Assembly: GCA_019236485.1 (NCBI GenBank)
Contig: JAFAIY010000387.1
Span: 1-8,623 of the forward strand
Source of the DNA: Comamonas sp.
GTDB taxonomy: Bacteria; Pseudomonadota; Gammaproteobacteria; Burkholderiales; Burkholderiaceae_C
Length of the DNA: 8,623 bases
Direction: 5' to 3'
In this document: positions 1 through 5,764 of the stretch, piece by piece
Layout: each line of letters opens with the position of its first letter
How positions within the stretch are numbered: the stretch's first letter is position 1
The notes under the pieces: model-generated
Database searches by the model: none
Told to the model about the DNA's origin: nothing
The model's input: the letters and a program-made list of their open reading frames with translations, nothing else
Translations under genes and position numbers: made by a program

Positions 1-9
1 CTCTCAGGC

Positions 10-58
10 AACGTTATGCGCAAAACGTTTGGACTCATGCAGATCTTGCTTTCATAAT
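10..58 (+). promoter_or_regulatory. Putative aspA promoter with AACGTT repeats
   Basis: A sigma70-like pair is visible: a -35-like TTGGAC at 29-34 and a -10-like CATAAT at 53-58, with an 18-base spacer. The -10 matches the consensus at five of six bases, but the -35 is weak. Transcription would begin near base 65 and give a leader of about 110 bases before aspA. Two copies of the self-complementary hexamer AACGTT lie at 10-15 and 24-29. The second sits in the 8-base palindrome AAACGTTT (23-30), which touches the -35 and has the central CG typical of LacI-type operators. The promoter call is by pattern only. Confidence 0.4.
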
Positions 59-64
59 GCGGGC

Positions 65-115
65 CAACGCCCTGGCCACGAGAACGCGACCGCCGCTTTT
101 TCGACCAGGGCGTTG
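65..115 (+). repeat. 11-bp perfect inverted repeat in aspA leader
   Basis: CAACGCCCTGG at 65-75 is the exact reverse complement of CCAGGGCGTTG at 105-115, with 29 bases between, including a run of five T at 97-101. GCCACG also occurs twice in direct orientation (75-80 and 115-120), beginning at the last base of each arm. If transcription starts near base 65, this would fold as a long hairpin at the 5' end of the aspA mRNA, about 60 bases before the start codon. It could be a leader structure, an operator or part of a repeat element; the sequence does not decide. Confidence 0.6.
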
Positions 116-174
116 CCACGTCCGGCGTTTGCGCACGCGGCACCCTCAACTCTGGAATCAAGAAAGCAGATCCC

Positions 175-1575
175 ATGCGTCAAGAACATGACTTCATCGG
201 CATCAAAACCATCCCTCCCGACGCTTACTGGGGCGTTCATTCCGCACGCGCAGTGGAGAACTTCCCCATCACCGGCCACTCGCTCGCCCATATGCCCGAG
301 CTGATCCGCGCCTATGCCTTTGTCAAAAAAGCCGCCGCCCAGGCCAATCTGCAGTTCGGCGCCATCAATCTCAAACAAGCCACCGCCATTTCCCAAGCCT
401 GTGATGACCTGATTGCCGGCCGGCTGCACGAGCAGTTCGTGGTCGACGTCATCCAGGGTGGCGCTGGCACCTCCACGAATATGAATGCCAACGAGGTGAT
501 CGCCAATCGTGCCCTGGAGCACCTGGGATTGCCCAAAGGCAGCTACGACGTGATCCACCCCAACGATCACGTCAACGCCTCGCAATCCACCAACGACTCC
601 TATCCCACGGCCGTCAAGCTCGCCACCTATGCTGGCATCCAGAAGCTGCTGATCGCCCTGGCCGAGTTGCGCGGCGCTTTTGAAGCCAAGGCCGGCGAAT
701 TCGCCCATATCCTGAAAATCGGCCGCACACAACTGCAAGACGCCGTGCCCATGACTCTGGGCCAGGAATTCAGCGCTTTTGCGGCCATGATTGCCGACGA
801 TGAAAAGCGTTTGCGCGAATCCGCCTATCTGATGACCGAGGTCAACATGGGCGGCACGGCCATAGGCACGGGCATCAACGCGCCCGTGGGCTATACCGAT
901 GTCGTGATCCAGGCCCTGGCCGAAATCTCGGCCGTCCCCGTCGTCAAGGCCGGCGACCTGATTGCGGCCACCGGCGATACCGGGGCTTTTGCCGACATCT
1001 CCGGCATCCTGAAGCGTGTTGCGGTCAAGCTCTCCAAGATCAGCAACGACCTGCGCCTGTTGTCCTCGGGCCCCCAGGCCGGCGTGGCCGACATCAAGCT
1101 GCCCGCACGCCAGGCCGGCTCGTCCATCATGCCCGGCAAGGTCAACCCCGTGATCCCCGAGGTAATGAACCAGGTCTGCTTCGAGGTGATAGGCAACGAT
1201 GCCGCCATCACCATGGCCGTGGAAGCCGGCCAGCTGCAGCTCAACGCCTTCGAGCCGCTGATGGCCTGGGCGCTGCACAAGAGCCTGAGCCACCTGGCCA
1301 GCGCCTGCAAGACGCTGCAGCTGAACTGCGTGGAGGGCATTGTGGCCAACGAGGAGCTGCTGGATGCGCGCATCGCCGAATCCGTGACGCTGGTGACGGC
1401 GCTGAACCCGCTGATCGGCTACGAAAAAGCCGCCAAGATCGCCAAGACCGCGATCGCCAACGGCAAGCAGATCGCCGTGGTAGCCGAGGAGCTGGGCATC
1501 ATGAGCGAGGCCGAGATCAAGAAGCTGCTGGTGGCCGACAAGCTGACCCAGGCCGGGGCGCTGACCGCGGCCTGA
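175..1575 (+). CDS. aspA: Aspartate ammonia-lyase (aspartase)
   Basis: This cytoplasmic enzyme of the aspartase/fumarase superfamily reversibly deaminates L-aspartate to fumarate and ammonia. At 466 residues it is a normal full length. Three conserved superfamily regions are present: GGAGTSTNMNANE at residues 95-107, HPNDHVNASQSTND at 128-141, and the signature loop GSSIMPGKVNPV at 315-326, which carries the catalytic serine region (Ser316/Ser317) and Lys322. The C-terminal part keeps the family's GYEKAAKIAK-type helix. The QGGAGTSTNMN version of the first motif and the overall sequence fit aspartase better than class II fumarase, but the two are close relatives and only an assay or phylogeny would settle substrate. 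The ATG at 175 begins the recognisable family N-terminus (EHDFIG); its ribosome site is weak (AGAAAG at 161-166). The gene appears monocistronic, with its own leader and a strong hairpin downstream. Confidence 0.93.
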   Translation: MRQEHDFIGIKTIPPDAYWGVHSARAVENFPITGHSLAHMPELIRAYAFVKKAAAQANLQFGAINLKQATAISQACDDLIAGRLHEQFVVDVIQGGAGTSTNMNANEVIANRALEHLGLPKGSYDVIHPNDHVNASQSTNDSYPTAVKLATYAGIQKLLIALAELRGAFEAKAGEFAHILKIGRTQLQDAVPMTLGQEFSAFAAMIADDEKRLRESAYLMTEVNMGGTAIGTGINAPVGYTDVVIQALAEISAVPVVKAGDLIAATGDTGAFADISGILKRVAVKLSKISNDLRLLSSGPQAGVADIKLPARQAGSSIMPGKVNPVIPEVMNQVCFEVIGNDAAITMAVEAGQLQLNAFEPLMAWALHKSLSHLASACKTLQLNCVEGIVANEELLDARIAESVTLVTALNPLIGYEKAAKIAKTAIANGKQIAVVAEELGIMSEAEIKKLLVADKLTQAGALTAA

Positions 1576-1590
1576 GTCCGCGGCCATACA

Positions 1591-1623
1591 AAAAGGGCAT
1601 GTTCGCTATGAACATGCCCTTTT
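1591..1623. terminator. Bidirectional intrinsic terminator, aspA/hpf
   Basis: A perfect 14-bp stem (arms 1591-1604 and 1610-1623) closes a 5-base loop. The arms begin with A residues and end with T residues, so each strand reads as a GC-rich hairpin followed by a T tract: TTTT on the plus strand and TTTTT on the minus strand. It starts 15 bases after the aspA stop codon and lies between two convergent genes, so it probably ends transcription from both sides. Confidence 0.92.
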
Positions 1624-1629
1624 ATTCCT

Positions 1630-1685
1630 ATATGGTTTTGATAGCCATCAGCGCTGGCATTCAAAGGGCTTCAGCCCGAAACCAA
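1630..1685. repeat. Possible Comamonadaceae dispersed intergenic repeat
   Basis: This gene-free stretch between the terminator and the hpf stop codon contains TTTTGATAGC (1636-1645), an AGCGCT palindrome (1650-1655) and the small inverted repeat GGGCT-TC-AGCCC (1666-1677). The order TTTTGATAGC, then a few bases, then AGCGCT resembles a short repeat I recall from many intergenic regions of Comamonas, Acidovorax and relatives. That resemblance is from memory and unverified. On the minus strand the small hairpin is followed by TTT and may help to end hpf transcription. Confidence 0.4.
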
Positions 1686-1686
1686 C

Positions 1687-2064
1687 TCAAACTGTCGCTG
1701 CGTTCTCGGCGCTGGAATCATCCACGCCGCGCACGCTTTCACGCAGATTCTTGTCCTTGAGCTTGCCCAGATCGGTTTCCACCGCGCGACGCAGCTTTTC
1801 GATCGCGGCGCTGAAGGCATCCCTGACCTTTTCCGCCTCTGCATTCACGGCGATGGGTGGCCGGCCCGTGGCCCGGGTCTCGAGCACGCAGCGCTTGCCG
1901 GGGCCGCCCGTGGACTTGAGGGCATCCACGCCCGTGAGGAAGACCTCTACACGCACCACATATTCCTTCAGGCGGGCCAGCTTGGCATTGATTTCCTCCT
2001 GCGCCCATTGAGCCAGAGACTCACCACCCTGGATGGAATCGTCGGCATGAACCTGTACTTGCAT
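1687..2064 (-). CDS. hpf: HPF/RaiA-family ribosome hibernation factor
   Basis: The 125-residue product matches the short form of the ribosome hibernation-promoting factor family (S30AE domain). Members bind the decoding region of the 30S subunit in slow growth and promote inactive ribosome dimers or monomers. Recognisable features are an N-terminal strand (MQVQVHADD), a long first helix (about residues 15-33), a strand with RVEVFLTG, the RCVLETRATGRPPIAVNAEAE segment, and a basic second helix (AFSAAIEKLRRAVETDLGKLK). There is no long C-terminal dimerisation domain, only a short acidic tail. The start is set by a perfect AGGAGG site (minus strand, 2071-2076) six bases before the ATG at 2062-2064. 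The frame stays open 35 codons further upstream but without family similarity. It could be called raiA-like; I use hpf in the broad sense. Confidence 0.85.
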   Translation of the reverse strand: MQVQVHADDSIQGGESLAQWAQEEINAKLARLKEYVVRVEVFLTGVDALKSTGGPGKRCVLETRATGRPPIAVNAEAEKVRDAFSAAIEKLRRAVETDLGKLKDKNLRESVRGVDDSSAENAATV

Positions 2065-2087
2065 GCAAATCCTCCTAGTCACCAAAT

Positions 2088-2104
2088 GCCGCAACCTTTG
2101 CGGC
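2088..2104 (-). promoter_or_regulatory. Hairpin in hpf leader next to ribosome site
   Basis: GCCGCAA at 2088-2094 and TTGCGGC at 2098-2104 form a perfect 7-bp stem with a 3-base loop. In the hpf mRNA this hairpin would end 11 bases before the AGGAGG ribosome site. A small, stable stem here could affect mRNA stability or ribosome access. No riboswitch family that I know matches it, and there is no T tract to make it a terminator. Confidence 0.5.
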
Positions 2105-2167
2105 GAAAAGTTGTCGGGGCGCCTTGCCAGGCGGAGCGCATCACACACTCCTGAAGCAGACGAGATC

Positions 2168-2196
2168 ATCGTAACGCCAGAACCCCGATCTGCCCA
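2168..2196 (-). promoter_or_regulatory. Weak candidate hpf promoter
   Basis: Read on the minus strand, TGGGCA (2191-2196) and TACGAT (2168-2173) are separated by 17 bases. Each matches the sigma70 consensus at four of six positions, which is modest. It would give a leader of roughly 95 bases that includes the 2088-2104 hairpin. I looked for a sigma54 -24/-12 pair upstream of hpf and found none that fits. Confidence 0.25.
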
Positions 2197-2368
2197 TCCT
2201 CGCTTGTTACGCTCGTAAAAGACAGGGGCTTTGCCTATTGTGGGCAGGCCTGGCGCCGCTCTGCGGGGTGGTGGCGGCGAGTGCCGGGACTATCTGGCCG
2301 GCTCTTGATCCAGAGCAGAAATCCGCGGCCGCCGGCCTCGGGCGGTCCGGTGCTTACGCCGGTGACCC

Positions 2369-2812
2369 TCAGTTACCGCCGGCCTTGCGCTCGGGCTCGC
2401 TCACAAAACCGATGCGCGTCAGACCCGCGGCATGGGCCCAGCCCATGATCTGCACCACGCGGCCATAGGGCACGCTGGTGTCGGCGCGCAGCTGCACCTC
2501 GGCCTGGGGGTTGCGCCGCCCCAGCTCCTGGAGCTGCTGCTGCACCGCAGCATCCTCGGCGGCCGCGCCCTGGATCCAGATCTCGCCCTGAGGATTCACT
2601 TCCACCGTCAGCGCATCGCTCTCGGCCGCGGGCGCCTGCCGGGTGACGGCCTGGGCCTTGGGCAGCTGCACCCTCAGCGTGGCCGCCAGCATGGGCGCCG
2701 CCAGAATGAAGATCACCACCAGCACCAGCATCACATCCACCAGCGGCGTGACATTGATGCTGTTGATGGGAGCGTCCGCGCCCTGGCGGCTGTTCATGCG
2801 TCCGAATGCCAT
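2369..2812 (-). CDS. exbD: Biopolymer transport protein ExbD (TolR family)
   Basis: The 147-residue inner-membrane protein belongs to the ExbD/TolR family, which with ExbB/TolQ forms a proton channel that powers TonB-dependent uptake through the outer membrane. It has a short cytoplasmic N-terminus, one membrane helix (about residues 22-42) and a periplasmic domain. The family motif INVTPLVDVMLVL (residues 19-31) contains Asp26, equivalent to the essential membrane aspartate of the family. The ATG at 2812 lies 12 bases after the exbB stop codon, and a GAGG sequence overlapping that stop can act as its ribosome site, which suggests coupled translation. ATG at residue 6 is a possible alternative start. 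No tonB is seen in the window, so assignment to Ton rather than Tol or another energiser set rests on overall similarity. Confidence 0.88.
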   Translation of the reverse strand: MAFGRMNSRQGADAPINSINVTPLVDVMLVLVVIFILAAPMLAATLRVQLPKAQAVTRQAPAAESDALTVEVNPQGEIWIQGAAAEDAAVQQQLQELGRRNPQAEVQLRADTSVPYGRVVQIMGWAHAAGLTRIGFVSEPERKAGGN

Positions 2813-2824
2813 GACCGCTATGCC

Positions 2825-3484
2825 TCAGGCTTCGGCGCCGAATTGCGCCTGGAGGTCATGGGCAAAGCCTTCGAGCAGCGCCTCCAGCGTGCTCGCCGAG
2901 CGGCCCAGCAGGTTGTAGGCCAGCACGGCAGGCAGGGCCACGGCCAGGCCGGCGGCCGTCATGACCAGGGCTTCGCCGACCGGGCCGGCCAGCTGGGCGA
3001 TATCCACCTGGCCGCTGCCCGCCAGGGTTCCCAGCGCATGGTGAATGCCCCAGACCGTGCCCAGCAGACCCACGAAGGGCGCCGTCGCGCCTATCGTGGC
3101 CAGCAGGGTCTGCCCCCACTGCAGCTGGCTGGCCGCCAGGCCCAGCGCCGCGCGCAGGCTGCGCATCAGCCGCTGCGCCCCTGCGGCGCTCTGCGCCAGC
3201 GAGCCGCCCGAAGCCTGCTCACCGCCCAGCGCCGCCGCATCGGCCATGGGCTGGACCAGGCCATGGCGGTCCAGCGCCTTGACCTGGGCCTGGGCCCGGG
3301 CCACATCGGGCATCTGCCAGAAAGCCTCCACCGCGCGCGGCACGCTGGCGCGCGCCACGGCCATGAACCAGAGCTTGTAGAGGATGACCACCCAGCTGAC
3401 CACGGACATCAGCAGCATCACCGCCGCCGTGCCCCAGGTGACCGCATCGCCTTGCGCCAGCCATTGCCACAATCCTGCAGACAT
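2825..3484 (-). CDS. exbB: Biopolymer transport protein ExbB (MotA/TolQ family)
   Basis: The 219-residue protein has the MotA/TolQ/ExbB layout: one membrane helix near the N-terminus (about residues 18-36), a cytoplasmic segment, then two helices close together (about 127-150 and 168-192). The second begins with LLATIGATAPFVGLLGTVWG and the third with GPVGEALVMTAAGLAVALPA, both diagnostic of the family; Glu171 at the start of the third is typical of this motif. It forms the stator channel with ExbD, the next gene, 12 bases away. Translation starts at the ATG at 3484, preceded by a GAGG site six bases upstream. The central region (about 86-103) is rich in Gly, Ala, Ser and Gln and is probably a variable loop. 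A TolQ role is possible but no tol genes are near. Confidence 0.9.
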   Translation of the reverse strand: MSAGLWQWLAQGDAVTWGTAAVMLLMSVVSWVVILYKLWFMAVARASVPRAVEAFWQMPDVARAQAQVKALDRHGLVQPMADAAALGGEQASGGSLAQSAAGAQRLMRSLRAALGLAASQLQWGQTLLATIGATAPFVGLLGTVWGIHHALGTLAGSGQVDIAQLAGPVGEALVMTAAGLAVALPAVLAYNLLGRSASTLEALLEGFAHDLQAQFGAEA

Positions 3485-3501
3485 TGCCTACCTCACTCCA
3501 A

Positions 3502-3530
3502 AAACAGCAAGGGGCCATCGCGGCCCCTTT
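3502..3530 (-). terminator. Hairpin between dapB and exbB
   Basis: Read in the direction of dapB, AAGGGGCC and GGCCCCTT (plus-strand 3509-3516 and 3522-3529) form an 8-bp, very GC-rich stem with a 5-base loop, followed three bases later by a T-rich stretch (GTTTTT). It begins about a dozen bases after the dapB stop and ends just before the exbB ribosome site. It looks like an intrinsic terminator or partial attenuator, so exbB may have less than full read-through from dapB. The T tract does not directly abut the stem, which may weaken it. Confidence 0.65.
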
Positions 3531-3542
3531 GCAATCAGCGCC

Positions 3543-4376
3543 TCAGCGCAGCTTCAGCACATCGTACATATCGTACTGGCCGCTCTTCTTGTCGGCCAGA
3601 TAGGCCACGGCGCGCAGGCTGCCGTTGGCATAGCCGGCGCGGCTGCTGGACTTGTGCGCGATCTCGATGCGCTCGCCCGTGCCCGCGAACAGCACGGTGT
3701 GGTCGCCCACGATATCGCCGCCGCGCACGGTGGCAAAGCCTATGGAGTCGGCCTTGCGCTCACCCGTGTGGCCGTAGCGCTCGTAGACGGCGCGGTCGGC
3801 CAGCTGGGTGCCCTGGGCTTCGGCGATCACCTCGCCCATCTTCAGGGCCGTGCCCGAGGGCGCATCCACCTTGTGCTTGTGGTGGGCCTCGACGATCTCG
3901 ATGTCGTAGCCGCCCTGCTGCAAGGCCTTGGCCGCCATCTCCAACAGCTTGAAGGTCACGTTCACACCCACGCTCATATTCGGCGAGAGCACCACGGCGG
4001 TCTTCTCGGCGTATGCGGCGATCTGGGCCTTCTGCTCGTCCGAGAAGCCCGTCGTGCCTATCACCACCTTCACGCCCAGCTCCGCGGCCACGGCCAGATG
4101 GCCCATGGTGCCTTCGGGACGGGTGAAGTCGATCAGGCAGTCGGCCTTGGACAGGGCCGAGCGCACATCGCTTTCGATCTGCAGGCCGCTGGGCTTGCCC
4201 AGAAAGGCCGAGGGGTCGGTGCCCAGGGCGGGGCTGTCCGGCAGGTCCAGCGCAGCAGCCAGCACGCAGTCGCTGCTGTTCAGAATCGCTTCGATCAGCA
4301 TGCGGCCCATGCGTCCGGAAGCTCCTGCCACGGCAACGCGCTGACGGATAGAGGTAGTGGTGGTGGCTGCGGTCAT
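3543..4376 (-). CDS. dapB: 4-hydroxy-tetrahydrodipicolinate reductase
   Basis: DapB reduces hydroxy-tetrahydrodipicolinate with NAD(P)H in the diaminopimelate/lysine pathway, supplying peptidoglycan and protein synthesis in the cytoplasm. The 277-residue protein has the N-terminal nucleotide-binding motif GASGRMG (residues 18-24), the IDFTRPEG segment (82-89), GTTGF (107-111), the SPNMSVGVN region (131-139) and the substrate-binding and catalytic motif [15 protein letters not shown] (163-177), with His165 and Lys169 matching the family's catalytic pair. The C-terminal [15 protein letters not shown] block is also intact. The ATG at 4376 is the only in-frame ATG before the family sequence; an upstream TTG at 4460 gives an unrelated N-terminus. 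The ribosome site is poor. It lies 108 bases downstream of bamE on the same strand. Confidence 0.95.
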   Translation of the reverse strand: MTAATTTTSIRQRVAVAGASGRMGRMLIEAILNSSDCVLAAALDLPDSPALGTDPSAFLGKPSGLQIESDVRSALSKADCLIDFTRPEGTMGHLAVAAELGVKVVIGTTGFSDEQKAQIAAYAEKTAVVLSPNMSVGVNVTFKLLEMAAKALQQGGYDIEIVEAHHKHKVDAPSGTALKMGEVIAEAQGTQLADRAVYERYGHTGERKADSIGFATVRGGDIVGDHTVLFAGTGERIEIAHKSSSRAGYANGSLRAVAYLADKKSGQYDMYDVLKLR

Positions 4377-4431
4377 GGCGCTATCACTTGATCCAATGAA
4401 CAGACGGCCGCCGACTCGGCGTGCCGTCCCG

Positions 4432-4466
4432 AAAAAGAGAGCATCCCGCACTTGCTGCAAGCCGGG
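4432..4466 (-). terminator. Imperfect terminator-like hairpin after bamE
   Basis: On the minus strand just after the bamE stop, CCCG and CTTG pair with CAAG and CGGG (plus-strand 4445-4448, 4451-4454, 4458-4461, 4463-4466) in an interrupted 8-bp stem. A run of five T follows eight bases later (4432-4436). The interruptions and the distance to the T run make it a weak terminator candidate; partial read-through into dapB is likely. Confidence 0.35.
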
Positions 4467-4484
4467 AGCAAGGAGTTTTGCGGC

Positions 4485-5045
4485 TTAACGCGATTCCAGC
4501 GGCGGATAGCTGGTGGCGGCCGGGGCCGCATTGCTGCCGGCCTGGTCCGCGTCCTCGTCGGGCTTGCGCGGCGGGTACTTGGCCAACTGGGCCTCGGTGG
4601 CTTCCAGCTGCGGCACCTTGGGCTTGCCCTTCATGCCGTTGAGACTGGCCACGAACTCGGCTTCCGAAGGCATTTCGTCGCCCTCGGCACGCAGGAAGCG
4701 GTCTCCGTCAAAGAACACGGTGAGTTTGCGCACCTGAGGATCGACATCGGGACGCTTGATGGTGAACACATATTCCCAGCGGTCGGCGTGGAATACGCTG
4801 GTCACCAGCGGCGTGCCCAGGATGTCGCGGATCTGCTGGCGGCTCATGCCGGGCTGCAGCGCGGCAACCTGCTCCTTGGACACGAAATTGCCCTGTACCA
4901 CATCCACCTTGTAAGGTGTGACGACATTGGCGACTCGGTGCGCGACCCCATCGATACTGTTGCAGCCGGCCAGTGCCGCTGCGATTGCCAACGTCAGGGC
5001 CAGACCTGCGCGGCTACGGGCTTGAACATGCATGGGTAATGGCAT
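4485..5045 (-). CDS. bamE: Outer membrane assembly lipoprotein BamE (SmpA/OmlA)
   Basis: BamE is a lipoprotein of the BAM complex, which folds beta-barrel proteins into the outer membrane. The product starts with a lipoprotein signal: basic residues at 10-12, a hydrophobic stretch (about 14-26) and a lipobox LAGC with the acylated Cys28. The SmpA/OmlA core follows: YKVDVVQGNFVSKEQVAALQ (45-64), then PGMSRQQIRDILGTPL (65-80) and a strand region with RWEYVF (89-94). At 186 residues it is longer than the E. coli protein of about 113; the excess is a C-terminal tail rich in Pro, Glu, Lys and Ala, as in several betaproteobacteria. The start could be ATG 5045 or ATG 5033 (182 residues); neither has a good ribosome site. 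The frame is open further upstream, but that part overlaps fur on the other strand and is not credible. Confidence 0.9.
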   Translation of the reverse strand: MPLPMHVQARSRAGLALTLAIAAALAGCNSIDGVAHRVANVVTPYKVDVVQGNFVSKEQVAALQPGMSRQQIRDILGTPLVTSVFHADRWEYVFTIKRPDVDPQVRKLTVFFDGDRFLRAEGDEMPSEAEFVASLNGMKGKPKVPQLEATEAQLAKYPPRKPDEDADQAGSNAAPAATSYPPLESR

Positions 5046-5098
5046 AGGGATATGATCGGGTTCATTGTAGCGGCAGGCTCTGCCAGCCCCCGTAGATT

Positions 5099-5133
5099 CC
5101 CGCGCACTGCGTGTAAAGGTTTTTCTGCGCGGG
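5099..5133. repeat. 8-bp inverted repeat in bamE-fur intergenic region
   Basis: CCCGCGCA (5099-5106) is the exact reverse complement of TGCGCGGG (5126-5133), with a 19-base spacer centred on GTAAAGGTTTTT. It sits about midway in the 136-bp divergent region, between the two gene starts. It may be an operator or a leader hairpin. A second, smaller inverted repeat, GGCAG-GCT-CTGCC (5072-5084), is nearby, next to an ATTGTA (5064-5069) that reads as the -10-like TACAAT for bamE. I find no good -35 for either gene and no recognisable Fur box. Confidence 0.45.
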
Positions 5134-5181
5134 CGTGCTTGCGCCTTCTGACGTGCCAACAGTCCACCAAGAGATACAGAC

Positions 5182-5607
5182 ATGAAGAATATTGATGAAC
5201 TCAAAAGCACAGGCCTCAAAGCCACTCTGCCGCGTCTGAAAATCCTGGAAATTTTCCAAAAGGGCACGCAGCGCCATATGACGGCCGAAGACGTGTTCCG
5301 CGTGCTGCTCGACGAGCGCTCGGACATAGGCCTGGCCACGGTCTACCGCGTGCTGACCCAGTTCGAGCAGGCCGGCATTCTGATCCGCAGCAATTTCGAG
5401 AGCGGCAAGGCGGTCTACGAACTCAACGAAGGCCAGCACCACGACCACTTTGTCTGCACCAGCTGCGGCAAGGTCGAGGAGTTCTACGACGCCGAGATCG
5501 AAAAGCGCCAGAACCTGATCGCCAAGGACAAGGGCTGGGTGATCCAGGACCATTCCATGGCGCTCTACGGCCAATGCGCGGCCTGCGCGGCCCGCAGCGC
5601 CAGATAA
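5182..5607 (+). CDS. fur: Ferric uptake regulator Fur
   Basis: Fur is a dimeric Fe(II)-sensing transcription factor that represses iron-uptake genes when iron is plentiful. The 141-residue protein is normal in length. The N-terminal winged-helix DNA-binding domain (about 1-82) includes [12 protein letters not shown] (11-22) and the recognition helix region [19 protein letters not shown] (48-66). The C-terminal dimerisation domain has the His-rich metal site GQHHDHFVC (84-92) and CxxC pairs at Cys92/Cys95 and Cys132/Cys135, consistent with the structural zinc site. These features favour Fur over Zur or PerR, although specificity cannot be proved from sequence. The ATG at 5182 has only a weak purine-rich site upstream. 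Divergent placement against bamE/omlA is also known in Pseudomonas, where the promoters overlap. A strong terminator follows. Confidence 0.95.
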   Translation: MKNIDELKSTGLKATLPRLKILEIFQKGTQRHMTAEDVFRVLLDERSDIGLATVYRVLTQFEQAGILIRSNFESGKAVYELNEGQHHDHFVCTSCGKVEEFYDAEIEKRQNLIAKDKGWVIQDHSMALYGQCAACAARSAR

Positions 5608-5627
5608 GGTTTGGCGTTTCCCTGTGC

Positions 5628-5659
5628 AGGGGCAAGGCATGCAGTGCCTTGCCCCTTTT
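5628..5659 (+). terminator. Intrinsic terminator of fur
   Basis: Twenty bases after the fur stop codon, AGGGGCAAGGCA (5628-5639) pairs perfectly with TGCCTTGCCCCT (5645-5656) around a 5-base loop, and the stem runs into TTTT (5656-5659). This is a classical Rho-independent terminator on the plus strand, so the following operon probably has its own promoter. Confidence 0.93.
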
Positions 5660-5683
5660 ACGTTTTGTGCCCGCTTCTTTACA

Positions 5684-5711
5684 TTGCCAGACACCGCGTC
5701 AAGCCAATATT
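5684..5711 (+). promoter_or_regulatory. Candidate promoter of DUF1800-DUF1501 operon
   Basis: TTGCCA (5684-5689, five of six matches to the -35) lies 16 bases before AATATT (5706-5711, four of six matches to the -10). It falls in the roughly 105-base gap between the fur terminator and the next start codon, the only place where a promoter for the two-gene operon is needed. Support is pattern only. Confidence 0.3.
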
Positions 5712-5764
5712 CAGTCGCGCCGCCTATGCTGCGCTCATTCCCGGGAGCTTGAGGAGGCTTGTCG

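Larger units (their letters stand above)
2065..2368. other. Gene-free gap between exbD and hpf
   Basis: No credible gene lies in these 304 bases. The hpf-proximal half holds its ribosome site, a leader hairpin and a weak candidate promoter. The half near exbD is very GC-rich and contains short inverted repeats, for example GCTCT (2301-2305) with AGAGC (2312-2316), but none is followed by a T tract on the minus strand, so I cannot point to a clear exbD terminator. An open frame running plus-ward from 2238 enters exbD antisense and has no family resemblance. Confidence 0.6.

Noticed and set aside
52..1587. 511-codon open frame antisense to aspA
   Set aside because: It mirrors aspA on the opposite strand, has low-complexity Gly/His/Leu-rich composition and no recognisable domain. 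Long antisense frames are expected under strongly GC-biased third positions.
2065..2169. 35-codon N-terminal extension of hpf
   Set aside because: The internal ATG has a perfect AGGAGG site at ideal spacing and begins the family sequence; the extension would run over the leader hairpin and has no similarity.
2238..2468. 76-codon plus-strand open frame in the exbD-hpf gap
   Set aside because: Half of it overlaps exbD antisense, there is no ribosome site, and the translation resembles no protein known to me.
2432..3952. 506-codon plus-strand open frame across exbD, exbB and dapB
   Set aside because: It runs antisense through three well-supported genes, is rich in Arg, His and Gln, and matches no family.
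5050..5072. Possible Fur box near TGATCGGGTTCA upstream of fur
   Set aside because: Only the outer TGA and TCA are symmetrical; aligned to the 19-bp Fur consensus it matches at few positions, too few to call.
5046..5339. 98-codon N-terminal extension of bamE
   Set aside because: It overlaps fur on the other strand and would bury the lipoprotein signal, which must be N-terminal.
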